DNA from: Gemmatimonadota bacterium
GTDB taxonomy: Bacteria; Gemmatimonadota; Gemmatimonadetes; Gemmatimonadales; Gemmatimonadaceae
NCBI GenBank assembly: GCA_023249375.1
Contig: JAHFCT010000012.1
Coordinates: 17,813-81,812 of the forward strand
Length of the DNA stretch: 64,000 nt
Direction of reading: 5' to 3'
In this document: piece by piece, positions 9,830 to 18,026 of the stretch
Position numbering within the stretch: the first letter of the stretch is position 1
Layout of the letters: each line of letters starts with the position of its first letter
Made by a program: the position numbers and the translations under genes
Notes under the pieces: generated by a model
The model's database searches: none
The model's input: the letters and a program-made list of their open reading frames with translations, nothing else
What the model was told of the DNA's origin: nothing

Positions 9830-10533
9830 CAGGCCCCCCGCTCGGACGCGAGCATGTCATCGAGCGTGAACACGCCGCGGCGGCCAGCGATCCAGCGGGC
9901 CGCGGTGATCGCGCCGAGGGCGAAGACGCGGCGGTCGCGCGCCTCGTGCACGAGGCGCAGCTGTTCAAACGCCCCGTCGAGAAAGAGTTCGTGGGTGCCC
10001 GGTACGCTGCCGAAGCGCACCGACGTGATGGGGACGGGCGACCCCGACGCCGCCTCGGCCGCATCGGCAAGCAGACGCGCCGTGCCGGACGGCGCATCGC
10101 GCTTGCCCGCGTGATGCGTCTCCACGAGGTGCGCATCGAAGCCGCCCGCGGAGCGCGCCAGACGCGCGGCCTCGGCGACGAGTCGCATGAAGAGGTGCAC
10201 TCCGAGTGAGAAATTGGGCGCCCAGAGCAGGGCGCCGCCACGGGCGCGCACCTCGGCCTCGACCGTGGCGCGCTCGGCGTCCCAGCCCGTCGTGCCGCAG
10301 ACCACGGGACAGCCCGCTTTGAGGCACGCGCGCACATTCGCGGCCGCCGCCGCCGGCTCGGTGAACTCGATGGCCACGGACGCGCCGTTTAGCACCTCCG
10401 CCGTGATGCCAAGCGCGGTGACAATCTCCTTGCCGAGCATCGCGCGCACCTCCACGCCCTCCTCGGCCGCGAGCGCGGCGACGAGACGGCCCATCTTGCC
10501 GTCGCCGATTATGGCCAGGCGCAGCGCGTTCAT
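9829..10533 (-). CDS. dapB: 4-hydroxy-tetrahydrodipicolinate reductase
   Basis: NAD(P)H-dependent reduction that feeds DapD. At 234 residues it is a little shorter than the usual 240-270. The nucleotide-binding start is IIGDGKMGRLV, the mid-section carries CGTTGW and APNFSLGVHLFM, and the catalytic signature ETHHAGKRDAPSGTA is intact. Its ATG overlaps the lysC stop as ATGA. Confidence 0.95.
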   Translation of the reverse strand: MNALRLAIIGDGKMGRLVAALAAEEGVEVRAMLGKEIVTALGITAEVLNGASVAIEFTEPAAAAANVRACLKAGCPVVCGTTGWDAERATVEAEVRARGGALLWAPNFSLGVHLFMRLVAEAARLARSAGGFDAHLVETHHAGKRDAPSGTARLLADAAEAASGSPVPITSVRFGSVPGTHELFLDGAFEQLRLVHEARDRRVFALGAITAARWIAGRRGVFTLDDMLASERGA

Positions 10534-11885
10534 GCGGCCTCCTCGAAGAAAGCACGGTGCAGGCGGCGCATCGCTTCGTGCACCTGGTCGCCGTCAACGA
10601 TGAGCGTGAGGTTGATGGCGCTGGCGCTGAGCGAGCACATATGCACGCGCATGTCGCCGAGTGCGGCGAGGGCGCGCGCCATCGTGGGTGTGTGCCCGCC
10701 AAGACCGGAACCTACGACGGCGACGATGCCACGGTGGCGTTCCACCGTGACGTCGCCGAACGAGCGGAGCTCCGTGAGCACTGCGTCGAGGTGCAGGTCC
10801 GCATCGAGCGTGACCGACACGCTGACCTCCGAGGTGGCGATGACGTCCACCGACAGCTTGAAGCGTTCGAAGACCGAGAAGATGCCGCGCACGATGCCCG
10901 GCGTGCCGAGCATCAGGCTGGACTTCACGTTCACGAGCACGATGTTGCCGCGACCGGCGACGGCGCGCACCGAGAGCCGCGGCGCGTCGAACGTGATGCG
11001 CGTGCCCGCCGCCTGCGGGCGATGCGAGTTGTAGATGAAGACGGGAATGCTGCGCTGCACGGCGGGCGCGATGGTGCTGGGGTGCAGCACCTTGGCGCCG
11101 AAGCTGGCGAGCTCCGCCGCTTCGTCGAAGCGGATATGCTCGATGAGCTTGGCGCCGGGAATGACGCGCGGATCGGCGGTCAGCATGCCGTCGACATCGG
11201 TCCAGATCTCGATGGCCTCGGCGTCGAGCGCGGCGCCGAAGAGCGCGGCGCTATAGTCGGATCCGCCGCGGCCGAGCGTCGTGGTGATTCCCTCGGGCGT
11301 GGCGCCGATGTAGCCGCCCAGCACGGGCACGCGGCCGTCGCGCAGGATTGGCAGCAGGTGTTCGCGCGCCGCTTCGGCGATGGCGTCGGTCTGCGGCCGT
11401 GCCTTGCCGTACGCGCCGTCGGTGACCATCACCTTGCGCGCATCCACCCAGACGGCGGGAATGCCGCGCTGCTGAAACGCGGCCGCGACGATGGGCGACG
11501 ACAAGCGCTCGCCGTACGAGGCGACGGCGTCGAGCGAGCGCAGGCTCAGGTCGCCGAGCACCGACAGCGCTTCACCGAGGTGAGCGAGTTCATCGAAGAG
11601 CATGCTGACGTCGGCGGCGACGTCGTTGGCCTCGGCGCTGCCGTCGAGCAGCTCGTCGACGACGGCGAGGTGCCGTTCACGCAGCATCTCGATGCCGCGA
11701 ATGGCGACGATGAACTGTCCCTTGGCCGCCTGCGTTGCGATGTCGAGCAGCGCGTTGGTGGTGCCGGCGAGCGCCGACACGACGACGACCGGCTGCTGCG
11801 CGAGCCGGCCGCGCACGATCGCCGCCGTGCGTTCGATCGCGGCCGTGTCGCCGACGGAGGTGCCGCCGAACTTGGCGACGATCAT
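10530..11885 (-). CDS. lysC: Aspartate kinase
   Basis: Commits aspartate to lysine, threonine and methionine synthesis. The 451-residue product starts IVAKFGGTSV, has GYIGATPEGITTTLGRGGSDYSA split over the active site, and IWTDVDGMLTADPR. Two C-terminal ACT domains (about 300-451) suggest allosteric feedback control. The ATG at 11885 overlaps the asd stop as ATGA; a longer in-frame reading runs back through asd in another frame and is a shadow. It is a monofunctional kinase with no attached homoserine dehydrogenase. Confidence 0.95.
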   Translation of the reverse strand: MIVAKFGGTSVGDTAAIERTAAIVRGRLAQQPVVVVSALAGTTNALLDIATQAAKGQFIVAIRGIEMLRERHLAVVDELLDGSAEANDVAADVSMLFDELAHLGEALSVLGDLSLRSLDAVASYGERLSSPIVAAAFQQRGIPAVWVDARKVMVTDGAYGKARPQTDAIAEAAREHLLPILRDGRVPVLGGYIGATPEGITTTLGRGGSDYSAALFGAALDAEAIEIWTDVDGMLTADPRVIPGAKLIEHIRFDEAAELASFGAKVLHPSTIAPAVQRSIPVFIYNSHRPQAAGTRITFDAPRLSVRAVAGRGNIVLVNVKSSLMLGTPGIVRGIFSVFERFKLSVDVIATSEVSVSVTLDADLHLDAVLTELRSFGDVTVERHRGIVAVVGSGLGGHTPTMARALAALGDMRVHMCSLSASAINLTLIVDGDQVHEAMRRLHRAFFEEAA

Positions 11886-12949
11886 GCCGCGCCGACGCGG
11901 CCGGTGGCCGACAGCAGTTCCGCGTTGAGAATGGAACCGCCGGCTGCTCCGCGAATGGTGTTGTGCCCCGTTGCGACGAACTTCAGGTGAAAGAGCGGAT
12001 CGGGGCGCAGGCGCCCGACCGAGACGGTCATGCCGCGACCGCGCATGACGTCGCGCCGCGGCTGCGGCCGATCGTCGTTCTCGAAGAAATGCAGCGGCAC
12101 CGCCGGCGCCGACGGCAGGCCGCGCACGGCGGGCGCTCCCCGCCACGCGCGCAGAACGCTTGCGGCTTCGTCGAGCCGCGGCTCGCGCTCGAACTCCACG
12201 GAGAGACAGACCGTGTGGCCGTTCTCCACGGCCACGCGATTGGCGTGCGCGCTCACGACAAACGACGCGTGCTGCACGGCGTCGGCGCCGAGGACGCCGA
12301 GCATCTTCTGCATCTCGCGCTCGATCTTCGGCTCTTCCTCGCCGATGTACGGAATCACATTGCCGAGGATGTCGAGCGAAGGCACGCCGGGATAGCCGGC
12401 ACCGCTCACCGCCTGCATGGTCGCGACGAACACGCGGCGCGCGCCGAAGGCCTGGTGCAGCGGCGCGAGCGCCATGGCCGCCATGGTGGCGGCGCAGTTT
12501 GCGTTCGTGACAATGCCGCCCGTCCAGCCGCGCCGCGCGCGTTGCACGTCGAGCAGGGCGAGATGATCGGCGTTGACTTCGGGAATCACGAGCGGAACGT
12601 CGGGTTCCATGCGGTAGTTCTTCGCGTTGCTCAGCACGAGACGGCCAGCCGCGGCGAACGCGGCCTCGACGTCGCCGGCCACATTGCTGTCGAGGGCGGA
12701 GAAGACGATGGGTGATTCCACGAGCGCCGGATCGCACGCCTTCACGGTGAGCCCCGCCACTGCCGCGGGAAGGTCGCCCTCAATCCATCGCGTCACCGCG
12801 GCGTACGGCTTTCCCGCGGACCGCGCCGACGCGGCCACCTCGGCGACTTCAAACCATGGGTGATTCTCGAGCAGACGCACGAACGTCTGGCCGACGGCGC
12901 CGGTCGCGCCGAGGACCGCGACCTTTGTCAGGGGGCGCTTGGATGTCAT
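11882..12949 (-). CDS. asd: Aspartate-semialdehyde dehydrogenase
   Basis: Reduces aspartyl phosphate to the semialdehyde. The 355 residues begin with a dinucleotide-binding motif VAVLGATGAVGQTFVRLL. The catalytic Cys is in TNANCAATMAAMAL, and the region GNVIPYIGEEEPKIERE is typical of the archaeal/fungal-type branch rather than the E. coli-type enzyme. Stop and start are fused with lysC (ATGA), and the gene is coupled the same way to the upstream M20 gene, so the pathway enzymes are made from one transcript. Confidence 0.95.
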   Translation of the reverse strand: MTSKRPLTKVAVLGATGAVGQTFVRLLENHPWFEVAEVAASARSAGKPYAAVTRWIEGDLPAAVAGLTVKACDPALVESPIVFSALDSNVAGDVEAAFAAAGRLVLSNAKNYRMEPDVPLVIPEVNADHLALLDVQRARRGWTGGIVTNANCAATMAAMALAPLHQAFGARRVFVATMQAVSGAGYPGVPSLDILGNVIPYIGEEEPKIEREMQKMLGVLGADAVQHASFVVSAHANRVAVENGHTVCLSVEFEREPRLDEAASVLRAWRGAPAVRGLPSAPAVPLHFFENDDRPQPRRDVMRGRGMTVSVGRLRPDPLFHLKFVATGHNTIRGAAGGSILNAELLSATGRVGAA

Positions 12950-13941
12950 GAGGCGAGGAGCGTGCGCACGAGGCGTTCGTAGATGTCCACCGAGGCGCGC
13001 AGCTCATCGAGAGCGACGAACTCGTCCGGCGTGTGTGCCACGTGTATGGAGCCGGGCCCGAAGAGCAGCGGCGTGCCCCAGCGCGGCAGCAGCGGGATGT
13101 CGGAGGTGTACGCCATCGCGGCCGTCTCGAAGCCGGGCACGACGTGGAAGCGCTGCGCCGGAATGAAGGAACCGTAGCTGAGCTCCGCGCGGCCACGCGC
13201 CCATGCTTCGAGCGCGGCCTGCACCGGCGCACGCTCGCCAACCAGCCGCACCATCAGTTCGGCCTCGCAGTGCGCGGGGACGATGTTCGCCTCGGTGCCG
13301 CCGCGAATGACGCCGATGTTCATCGTCGTCGGTCCGAGCGCAGCGTCCACCGGCAGCGCCAGCGAGGCGAGCGACGGCAGCAGTTCGCACATCGGAACGA
13401 TGGCGGACGCGCCGAGTTCGGGATACGCCGAGTGCGCCTCTCGGCCGCGCGTACGGACGGTGACGCGCCAGGCGCCCTTGCAGCCCGTGGCGAGGCGGCT
13501 CTCGGTCGGTTCGCCGTTGATGAGGAATCGCGACGTCGCCTCGAGCTGGTTTGCGGCGCGCGCGCCGTCGGAGCCGCGTTCCTCGCCGACGACGAAGAGC
13601 AGGTCCACGCGCTCTTCGCCGGCTTCGGCCAGACGGTCGGCGGCGACGAGCATCGCCGCGGCAATGCCTTTGGCATCGCAGGCACCGCGTCCGTAGAGAC
13701 GGTCGCCGTCGAGCCGCGGCGGAACATAGGGCGGAACCGTGTCGAGATGCGTGGAGAGGGTGACGCCGCCGCCGCGGCGCGACGCCCATACGTTGCTTCG
13801 GCCGGGCGAGACGTCCTGCAGGGTGACGTTCCAGCCGCGGGCGATCAGCCAGCGGGAGACGAACTCCACGGCGCGCCCCTCGTCGCGCGACGGCGACTGA
13901 ATGGCGAGCAATTCGGCGGCGAGCGAGACGACGTCGGACAT
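12946..13941 (-). CDS. M20-family metallo-deacylase, probable succinyl-diaminopimelate desuccinylase
   Basis: A 331-residue zinc amidohydrolase. Metal ligands are visible in STHLDTVPP, GRGACDAKG and the catalytic pair VVGEERGSDG; the central lid domain runs about 160-260. It is the first gene of the lysine operon and ends in an ATGA overlap with asd. Context with dapD favours DapE (removal of succinate from N-succinyl-DAP), but M20 members ArgE and LysK look alike, so the substrate is an inference. The promoter lies within the 150 bases before the ATG. Confidence 0.85.
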   Translation of the reverse strand: MSDVVSLAAELLAIQSPSRDEGRAVEFVSRWLIARGWNVTLQDVSPGRSNVWASRRGGGVTLSTHLDTVPPYVPPRLDGDRLYGRGACDAKGIAAAMLVAADRLAEAGEERVDLLFVVGEERGSDGARAANQLEATSRFLINGEPTESRLATGCKGAWRVTVRTRGREAHSAYPELGASAIVPMCELLPSLASLALPVDAALGPTTMNIGVIRGGTEANIVPAHCEAELMVRLVGERAPVQAALEAWARGRAELSYGSFIPAQRFHVVPGFETAAMAYTSDIPLLPRWGTPLLFGPGSIHVAHTPDEFVALDELRASVDIYERLVRTLLAS

Positions 13942-13949
13942 GATTTGGC

Positions 13950-13999
13950 AATCTATAGAAAGGCGCCAGCGCGTGACAGGCGGCGCTCCACGCGTGACA
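13950..13999 (-). promoter_or_regulatory. Promoter and paired direct repeats ahead of the lysine operon
   Basis: On the minus strand a -10-like TAGATT (13955-13950, within TATAGATT) ends 8 bases before the ATG, so the transcript would start almost at the start codon. Two copies of CGCGTGACA (13970-13978 and 13991-13999, 21 bases apart, two helical turns) lie upstream and could be a binding site for a dimeric regulator. No good -35 is seen. The divergent ROK gene shares this gap. Confidence 0.45.
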
Positions 14000-14091
14000 C
14001 GCGCCGCCGCCTTTCGTAGCTTTGCGAAGCGATTGGCGGTTCCGCCCCCGGGGCGCCGCAGGTTCGCCCACCCTGCAGGGGGAGCACGGAC

Positions 14092-15048
14092 ATGGCGGTC
14101 ATCGGCATCGATCTTGGCGGCACAAAGATCGCGGGCGCCGTGTTTGAGACCAGCGGCCAGGTGATCGCCGAGCACAGCGCGTTGCTGGACCATCGTTCGG
14201 GCTCGGAGGTCGGCGCGCTGGTCGTGGACTGCCTCCACCGCCTGATGGCGAAGGCCGGCACCGTGGATGCGATTGGCATCGCGGTGCCCGGCATCAGCCA
14301 CCCGACCACCGGCCACGTCTGGGCACCGAACATCGAGGGATGGGGCGACTACCCGCTGCGCGACGAGATTCGGGCGTCGCTGTCGTACGAGGATGTCCCC
14401 GTCGTGGTCGAATCGGACCGCTCGTGCTGCATCATGGGAGAAGCCTGGCATGGCGCCGCGCGCGGATGCCGCAATGCCATTTTTCTCACCGTCGGCACCG
14501 GGATCGGCGCCGGCATTCTCGTCGACGGCCGCGTGCTGCACGGCGCGCACGACATCGGGGGCGCGATCGGCTGGATGGCGCTCGACCGTCCGTGGGACGA
14601 GAAGTACCGCGCGTGCGGCTGCTTTGAGTACTACGCATCGGGCGACGGCATCGCCCGCTACGCTCGCGATTTGCTCGCCGAGCGCACCGAGTACGACGGC
14701 GCGCTGCGCCGCCTCGGCGCCCAGGCGCTGAGCGCGCACGATGTATTCGTCGCGCAGGAACACGGCGACGGGCTGGCCGTCGCCGTGCTCGAGCGCGCTG
14801 TCTCGCTGTGGGGAATGGCAACGGCAAACCTCGTGAGCCTGTTCAATCCGGAGCGCATCATTTTTGGCGGCGGCGTCTTTGGCCCAGCGGTGCGTTTTCT
14901 CGACGACATCGAGCGCGAGGCCAAACGGTGGGCGCAGCCCATCAGCGTCACGCAGGTGGCGCTGGCGCCCTCGGCCCTCGGCGGGGCGGCGGCGATGCAC
15001 GGCGCCGGACACTTTGCGCTGCGCGCGCAGAACTCGGGAGTCGCATGA
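14092..15048 (+). CDS. ROK-family sugar kinase
   Basis: A 318-residue ROK protein without the DNA-binding head of NagC-type repressors, so probably a kinase. The ATP motif IGIDLGGTKIAGAVF opens the protein, and GTGIGAGILVDGRVLHGAHDI is split across the second ATP-binding region. The usual catalytic NDAN is ESDRSCC here, keeping the Asp. The zinc motif CxCGxxGCxE is reduced to RACGCFEYYASG, losing at least one Cys. GGAG lies seven bases before the ATG. Its stop overlaps the start of the transporter gene. The substrate is probably a hexose or amino sugar; the sequence does not say which. Confidence 0.85.
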   Translation: MAVIGIDLGGTKIAGAVFETSGQVIAEHSALLDHRSGSEVGALVVDCLHRLMAKAGTVDAIGIAVPGISHPTTGHVWAPNIEGWGDYPLRDEIRASLSYEDVPVVVESDRSCCIMGEAWHGAARGCRNAIFLTVGTGIGAGILVDGRVLHGAHDIGGAIGWMALDRPWDEKYRACGCFEYYASGDGIARYARDLLAERTEYDGALRRLGAQALSAHDVFVAQEHGDGLAVAVLERAVSLWGMATANLVSLFNPERIIFGGGVFGPAVRFLDDIEREAKRWAQPISVTQVALAPSALGGAAAMHGAGHFALRAQNSGVA

Positions 15049-16208
15049 CCTACCGGAAGAACCTCGTCTTTGCCGCGGCCTGCGTTGGCATGCTGCTGTT
15101 CGGCATCTCGCTGCTGTCGCTCGGTTCCCTGCTCCCGTCGATTGCGGCGCGCTTTCATCTCGACGGCATCGCGACCGGAGCGCTGGTGTCGGTGCTCCCG
15201 TTCGGGCTGCTCGGCGGCTCCATGGTGTTTGGGCCGCTTGTTGACCGGTTCGGCTACAAGCTGCTTCTGCTGTTGAGCGCGCTCGTCGTCATCGCGGGAC
15301 TCGAGGCGATCGCGCTGGCGCCGTCGCTGGCGCTCCTGCGTGTGGCGATTCTCGCCATTGGGTTTGCGGGCGGCATGCTCAACGGTGGCACCAACGCGCT
15401 CGTCGCCGACATCTCGACGGACGATCGCGGCGCGAAGCTCAGCCTGCTGGGCGTCTTCTTCGGCGTTGGCGCGCTCGGCATGCCGGTGCTGCTCGGCACG
15501 CTGCGCGGCGTGGAACATTCGACGATCCTGATGGGCATCGGCGCGGCGCTGCTGCTTCCGGTGCTCTACCTGGGCCTCATCGCTTTCCCTGAGCCAAAAC
15601 ACGCGCAGGGCGTTCCGCTCGCCGAGGGGCTGGCGCTGCTGAAGGATGGGGCGCTGATGTCCATCGCACTGACGCTCGCGCTGCAGAGCGGCATTGAGGG
15701 CGTCGTCAGCAACTGGAGCACCACGTACCTGCAGGGCGCCCGCGGCCTCGAGAGTGGCGATGCGCTGTTCGCGCTGTCGGCGTGTGTCGGCGCGATGACG
15801 GTGACGCGGCTCGTGCTCTCGGGCGTATTGCAGAAGATCCCGGGCGGGCGCGTGCTCTTCGGCGGGATGGGACTCACGGCGATCGGCCTCGTCGTGATCG
15901 CGTACGCGCCGAATGCGGCGGCGGCGGGGGCCGGCCTCGCGATGATGGGCGCCGGGCTCGCCGCGGCGTTCCCGATGCTGATGGGCTACGCGGCGGACCT
16001 GTATCCGAGGATCTCGGGGACGGCGTTCAGCGTCGTGCTCGCCATCGCGCTGCCCGGCAACATGCTGCTGAACTACCTGATGGGCGTGCTCAGTGACTGG
16101 GCCGGCGTGCGCGCGCTGCCGCTGTATCTCAGCATCGCGCTCGCCATGCAGCTCGGCCTCGCGGTGGCGGCAGTGCGGGCCTACCAGCGGAGAATGCGCG
16201 CCGCCTAG
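15045..16208 (+). CDS. MFS transporter, sugar-type
   Basis: A 387-residue protein with about 12 hydrophobic segments spread over the whole length. The loop-2/3 motif is GPLVDRFGYK, close to the MFS consensus. Transmembrane 5 contains the pattern GALGMPVLLG, and the profile matches the FucP/sugar-proton symporter branch. The ATG overlaps the ROK kinase stop (ATGA), so import and phosphorylation of one sugar are likely linked. The stop overlaps, tail to tail, the stop of the SIS isomerase gene on the other strand. Confidence 0.87.
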   Translation: MTYRKNLVFAAACVGMLLFGISLLSLGSLLPSIAARFHLDGIATGALVSVLPFGLLGGSMVFGPLVDRFGYKLLLLLSALVVIAGLEAIALAPSLALLRVAILAIGFAGGMLNGGTNALVADISTDDRGAKLSLLGVFFGVGALGMPVLLGTLRGVEHSTILMGIGAALLLPVLYLGLIAFPEPKHAQGVPLAEGLALLKDGALMSIALTLALQSGIEGVVSNWSTTYLQGARGLESGDALFALSACVGAMTVTRLVLSGVLQKIPGGRVLFGGMGLTAIGLVVIAYAPNAAAAGAGLAMMGAGLAAAFPMLMGYAADLYPRISGTAFSVVLAIALPGNMLLNYLMGVLSDWAGVRALPLYLSIALAMQLGLAVAAVRAYQRRMRAA

Positions 16209-16966
16209 ATCAGCGCGACACGGCGTTTGTACTCGGCAAGCGCGGCATCGAGCCGTTCGCGCGCGGTGGTGTCGCCGGGCACGTTGTGCGACGGATGGAT
16301 GTGCAGCGGCACCCCGCGGTCGGCGAGGATCTCGGCGACGGTCGCGATGGTCATCCAGACCGTGGTGACGAACGCCATGGTGCTGAGCGGGCCGATCTTG
16401 TCGAAGTGATTCTTGAGGTCCACCGACGAGTCGCCGACTGGAACACAGGTGTCGATGACGATGTCGGCAAGATCGAAGATCGTCTTGCCGCAGGAATGGC
16501 GCGTGACCTTGCCCTTGGCTTCCGCGGCCGAACCGCAGACGACGACGGTCATTCCCTTCTTCTTCGCTTCGAGCGCCACGTCGATGTTGACGGCATTGAT
16601 GCCCGTGTGCGAAAAGATCCACATCGTGTCCTTCGGGTCGAACGAGTATCCCTTCATGATCTCGACGCCGAAGCCCTCGGCGCGTTCGAGGAAGAGAAAC
16701 TGGTGGATGCCCATCTCCCCGGTGATGTGCGTGAAGAAGGTGAGCGGCAGTTCGACCATGGGGTGGAAGCCCACGAAGCCGCCGATGCGCGGATACATCT
16801 CTTCCACGGGAATGGTGGCGTGCCCGCAGCCAAAGGTGTGCACCCAGCGGCCGGCCTCGATGGAATCGGCCATCGCGAGCGCGGCGATGCGGATATTGTC
16901 CTGCTGTGTCCGCTCGATCGCGCTCATGACGGTGCGCGCGTTGTCGAGCCACTGCGTTGACAGCAT
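16205..16966 (-). CDS. SIS-domain sugar-phosphate isomerase-like protein
   Basis: A 253-residue SIS-fold protein of the UPF0309-like group. Features are FGCGHATIPVEEMYPRIGG, the sugar-phosphate loop IFSHTGINAVNIDVALEAKKKG, and a C-terminal VPLHIHPSHNVPGDTTA stretch. Members bind phosphorylated sugars and often isomerise them. It converges on the ROK kinase and MFS genes, whose products import and phosphorylate a sugar, so a role in the same pathway is likely. The start is the ATG at 16966; the 253-base gap to the next gene shows no further gene. Confidence 0.82.
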   Translation of the reverse strand: MLSTQWLDNARTVMSAIERTQQDNIRIAALAMADSIEAGRWVHTFGCGHATIPVEEMYPRIGGFVGFHPMVELPLTFFTHITGEMGIHQFLFLERAEGFGVEIMKGYSFDPKDTMWIFSHTGINAVNIDVALEAKKKGMTVVVCGSAAEAKGKVTRHSCGKTIFDLADIVIDTCVPVGDSSVDLKNHFDKIGPLSTMAFVTTVWMTIATVAEILADRGVPLHIHPSHNVPGDTTARERLDAALAEYKRRVALI

Positions 16967-17219
16967 GCTGTAATCTCCGGTTGGTCATCGGTGCGACGGT
17001 ACGCCGTGTGCCGGGGGAAACGTCCCGGCGGACGCCGATGTCGTCAAGGGGACGGACGGAGCGCGCCGGGCAAGCCCGCCGCGTCTCGCTCGACGGACCG
17101 ATGCTCGTTGGCGCGCACCGGATTGCTGGCGGCTGGGCGACACTGACTCCAAGCTTGAATCGTCGGCGGAACCCCGGCCCGGCCGATCGTGATCCGTTGC
17201 CCCCACAGGACGACAACGC

Positions 17220-18026
17220 GTGCCCGCGGACGAATCCACGGCGGAGCGATTCTCGCTGACGAAATGGTATCTCGACTGCGCTGACGCGGACGGCCGCGTC
17301 GCCATCGGGTACTGGGCGTCGGTGTGCTGGCGCGGGCTCGCGGTGAACTGGCACAGCGTGGCGGTGCACGAGCCTGGTCTCGCACCGCGCGTGCATTCGA
17401 GCGTACGGCAGGTCGCGGCGCCGGCGCAGTCGGGCAGAGAGATCACGTGGCAGTCGCCCGCCCTGCACTGCGCGTTCGTGGTTGACGCGTGCACTTCGAG
17501 CCCACCGCTCCGCCTGCTGGATGGTCCGGACGGGCACGTGGATTGGCAGTGCGTGGCACCCGCCGCGCACACGATGGTGGTGACCGATCACTGTGCGCCG
17601 ATTCGCGGCGTCGGATACGCGGAGTGCATGGCGATCACGATGCTCCCGTGGAAGCTGCCGATCGACGAACTGCGCTGGGGCCGATGGGCAGCGGGGGACG
17701 CGGCGCACTCGGTGGTGTGGATCGACTGGCAGGGCGCGGCGCCGAATCGATGGGTCCTGGTGAACGGCACGCTTTGCGATGCGTCGAGCGTGAGCGATGA
17801 CGAGGTCGCCGTCGACGGCGGCGTGCTCACGCTGGCGCAGCCGCGCACGCTGCACAAGCGATTGCTCGGCGAAATCGTTGCCTCGGTGCCGCCGCTGCCC
17901 GCGCTGCTGCCGCCGTCGATGCTCTCGTTGCGAGAGCACAAGTGGTGCAGCGAGGGGACGTGGCGCGCGGGCAGTGGCACACCCGAGACCGGATGGGCCA
18001 TCCACGAAGTGGTGCGCTTCAGATGA
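17220..18026 (+). CDS. Uncharacterised protein coupled to a lipid-enzyme fusion
   Basis: I do not recognise a named family. The 268-residue protein has no signal peptide and many aromatic residues in beta-like stretches (WYLDCADADGRVAIGYWASV; PWKLPIDELRWGRW; VVWIDWQGAAPNRWVLVNG). This alternation of Trp-rich strands weakly recalls the lipocalin-like CrtC/AttH/tocopherol-cyclase fold, which would suit a lipid or isoprenoid substrate, but that is a guess. The GTG start at 17220 has AGGA nine bases upstream. The stop overlaps the start of the next gene (ATGA), so the two are translated together. Confidence 0.7.
   Translation: MPADESTAERFSLTKWYLDCADADGRVAIGYWASVCWRGLAVNWHSVAVHEPGLAPRVHSSVRQVAAPAQSGREITWQSPALHCAFVVDACTSSPPLRLLDGPDGHVDWQCVAPAAHTMVVTDHCAPIRGVGYAECMAITMLPWKLPIDELRWGRWAAGDAAHSVVWIDWQGAAPNRWVLVNGTLCDASSVSDDEVAVDGGVLTLAQPRTLHKRLLGEIVASVPPLPALLPPSMLSLREHKWCSEGTWRAGSGTPETGWAIHEVVRFR

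Noticed and set aside
10530..12737. Longer aspartate kinase reading starting at 12737
   Set aside because: The extra N-terminus overlaps asd in another frame; the kinase signature begins at the ATG at 11885, which overlaps the asd stop.
17220..18026. Firm assignment as a CrtC-type carotenoid hydratase
   Set aside because: Only the Trp-rich strand pattern is suggestive; no CrtC active-site motif could be identified.
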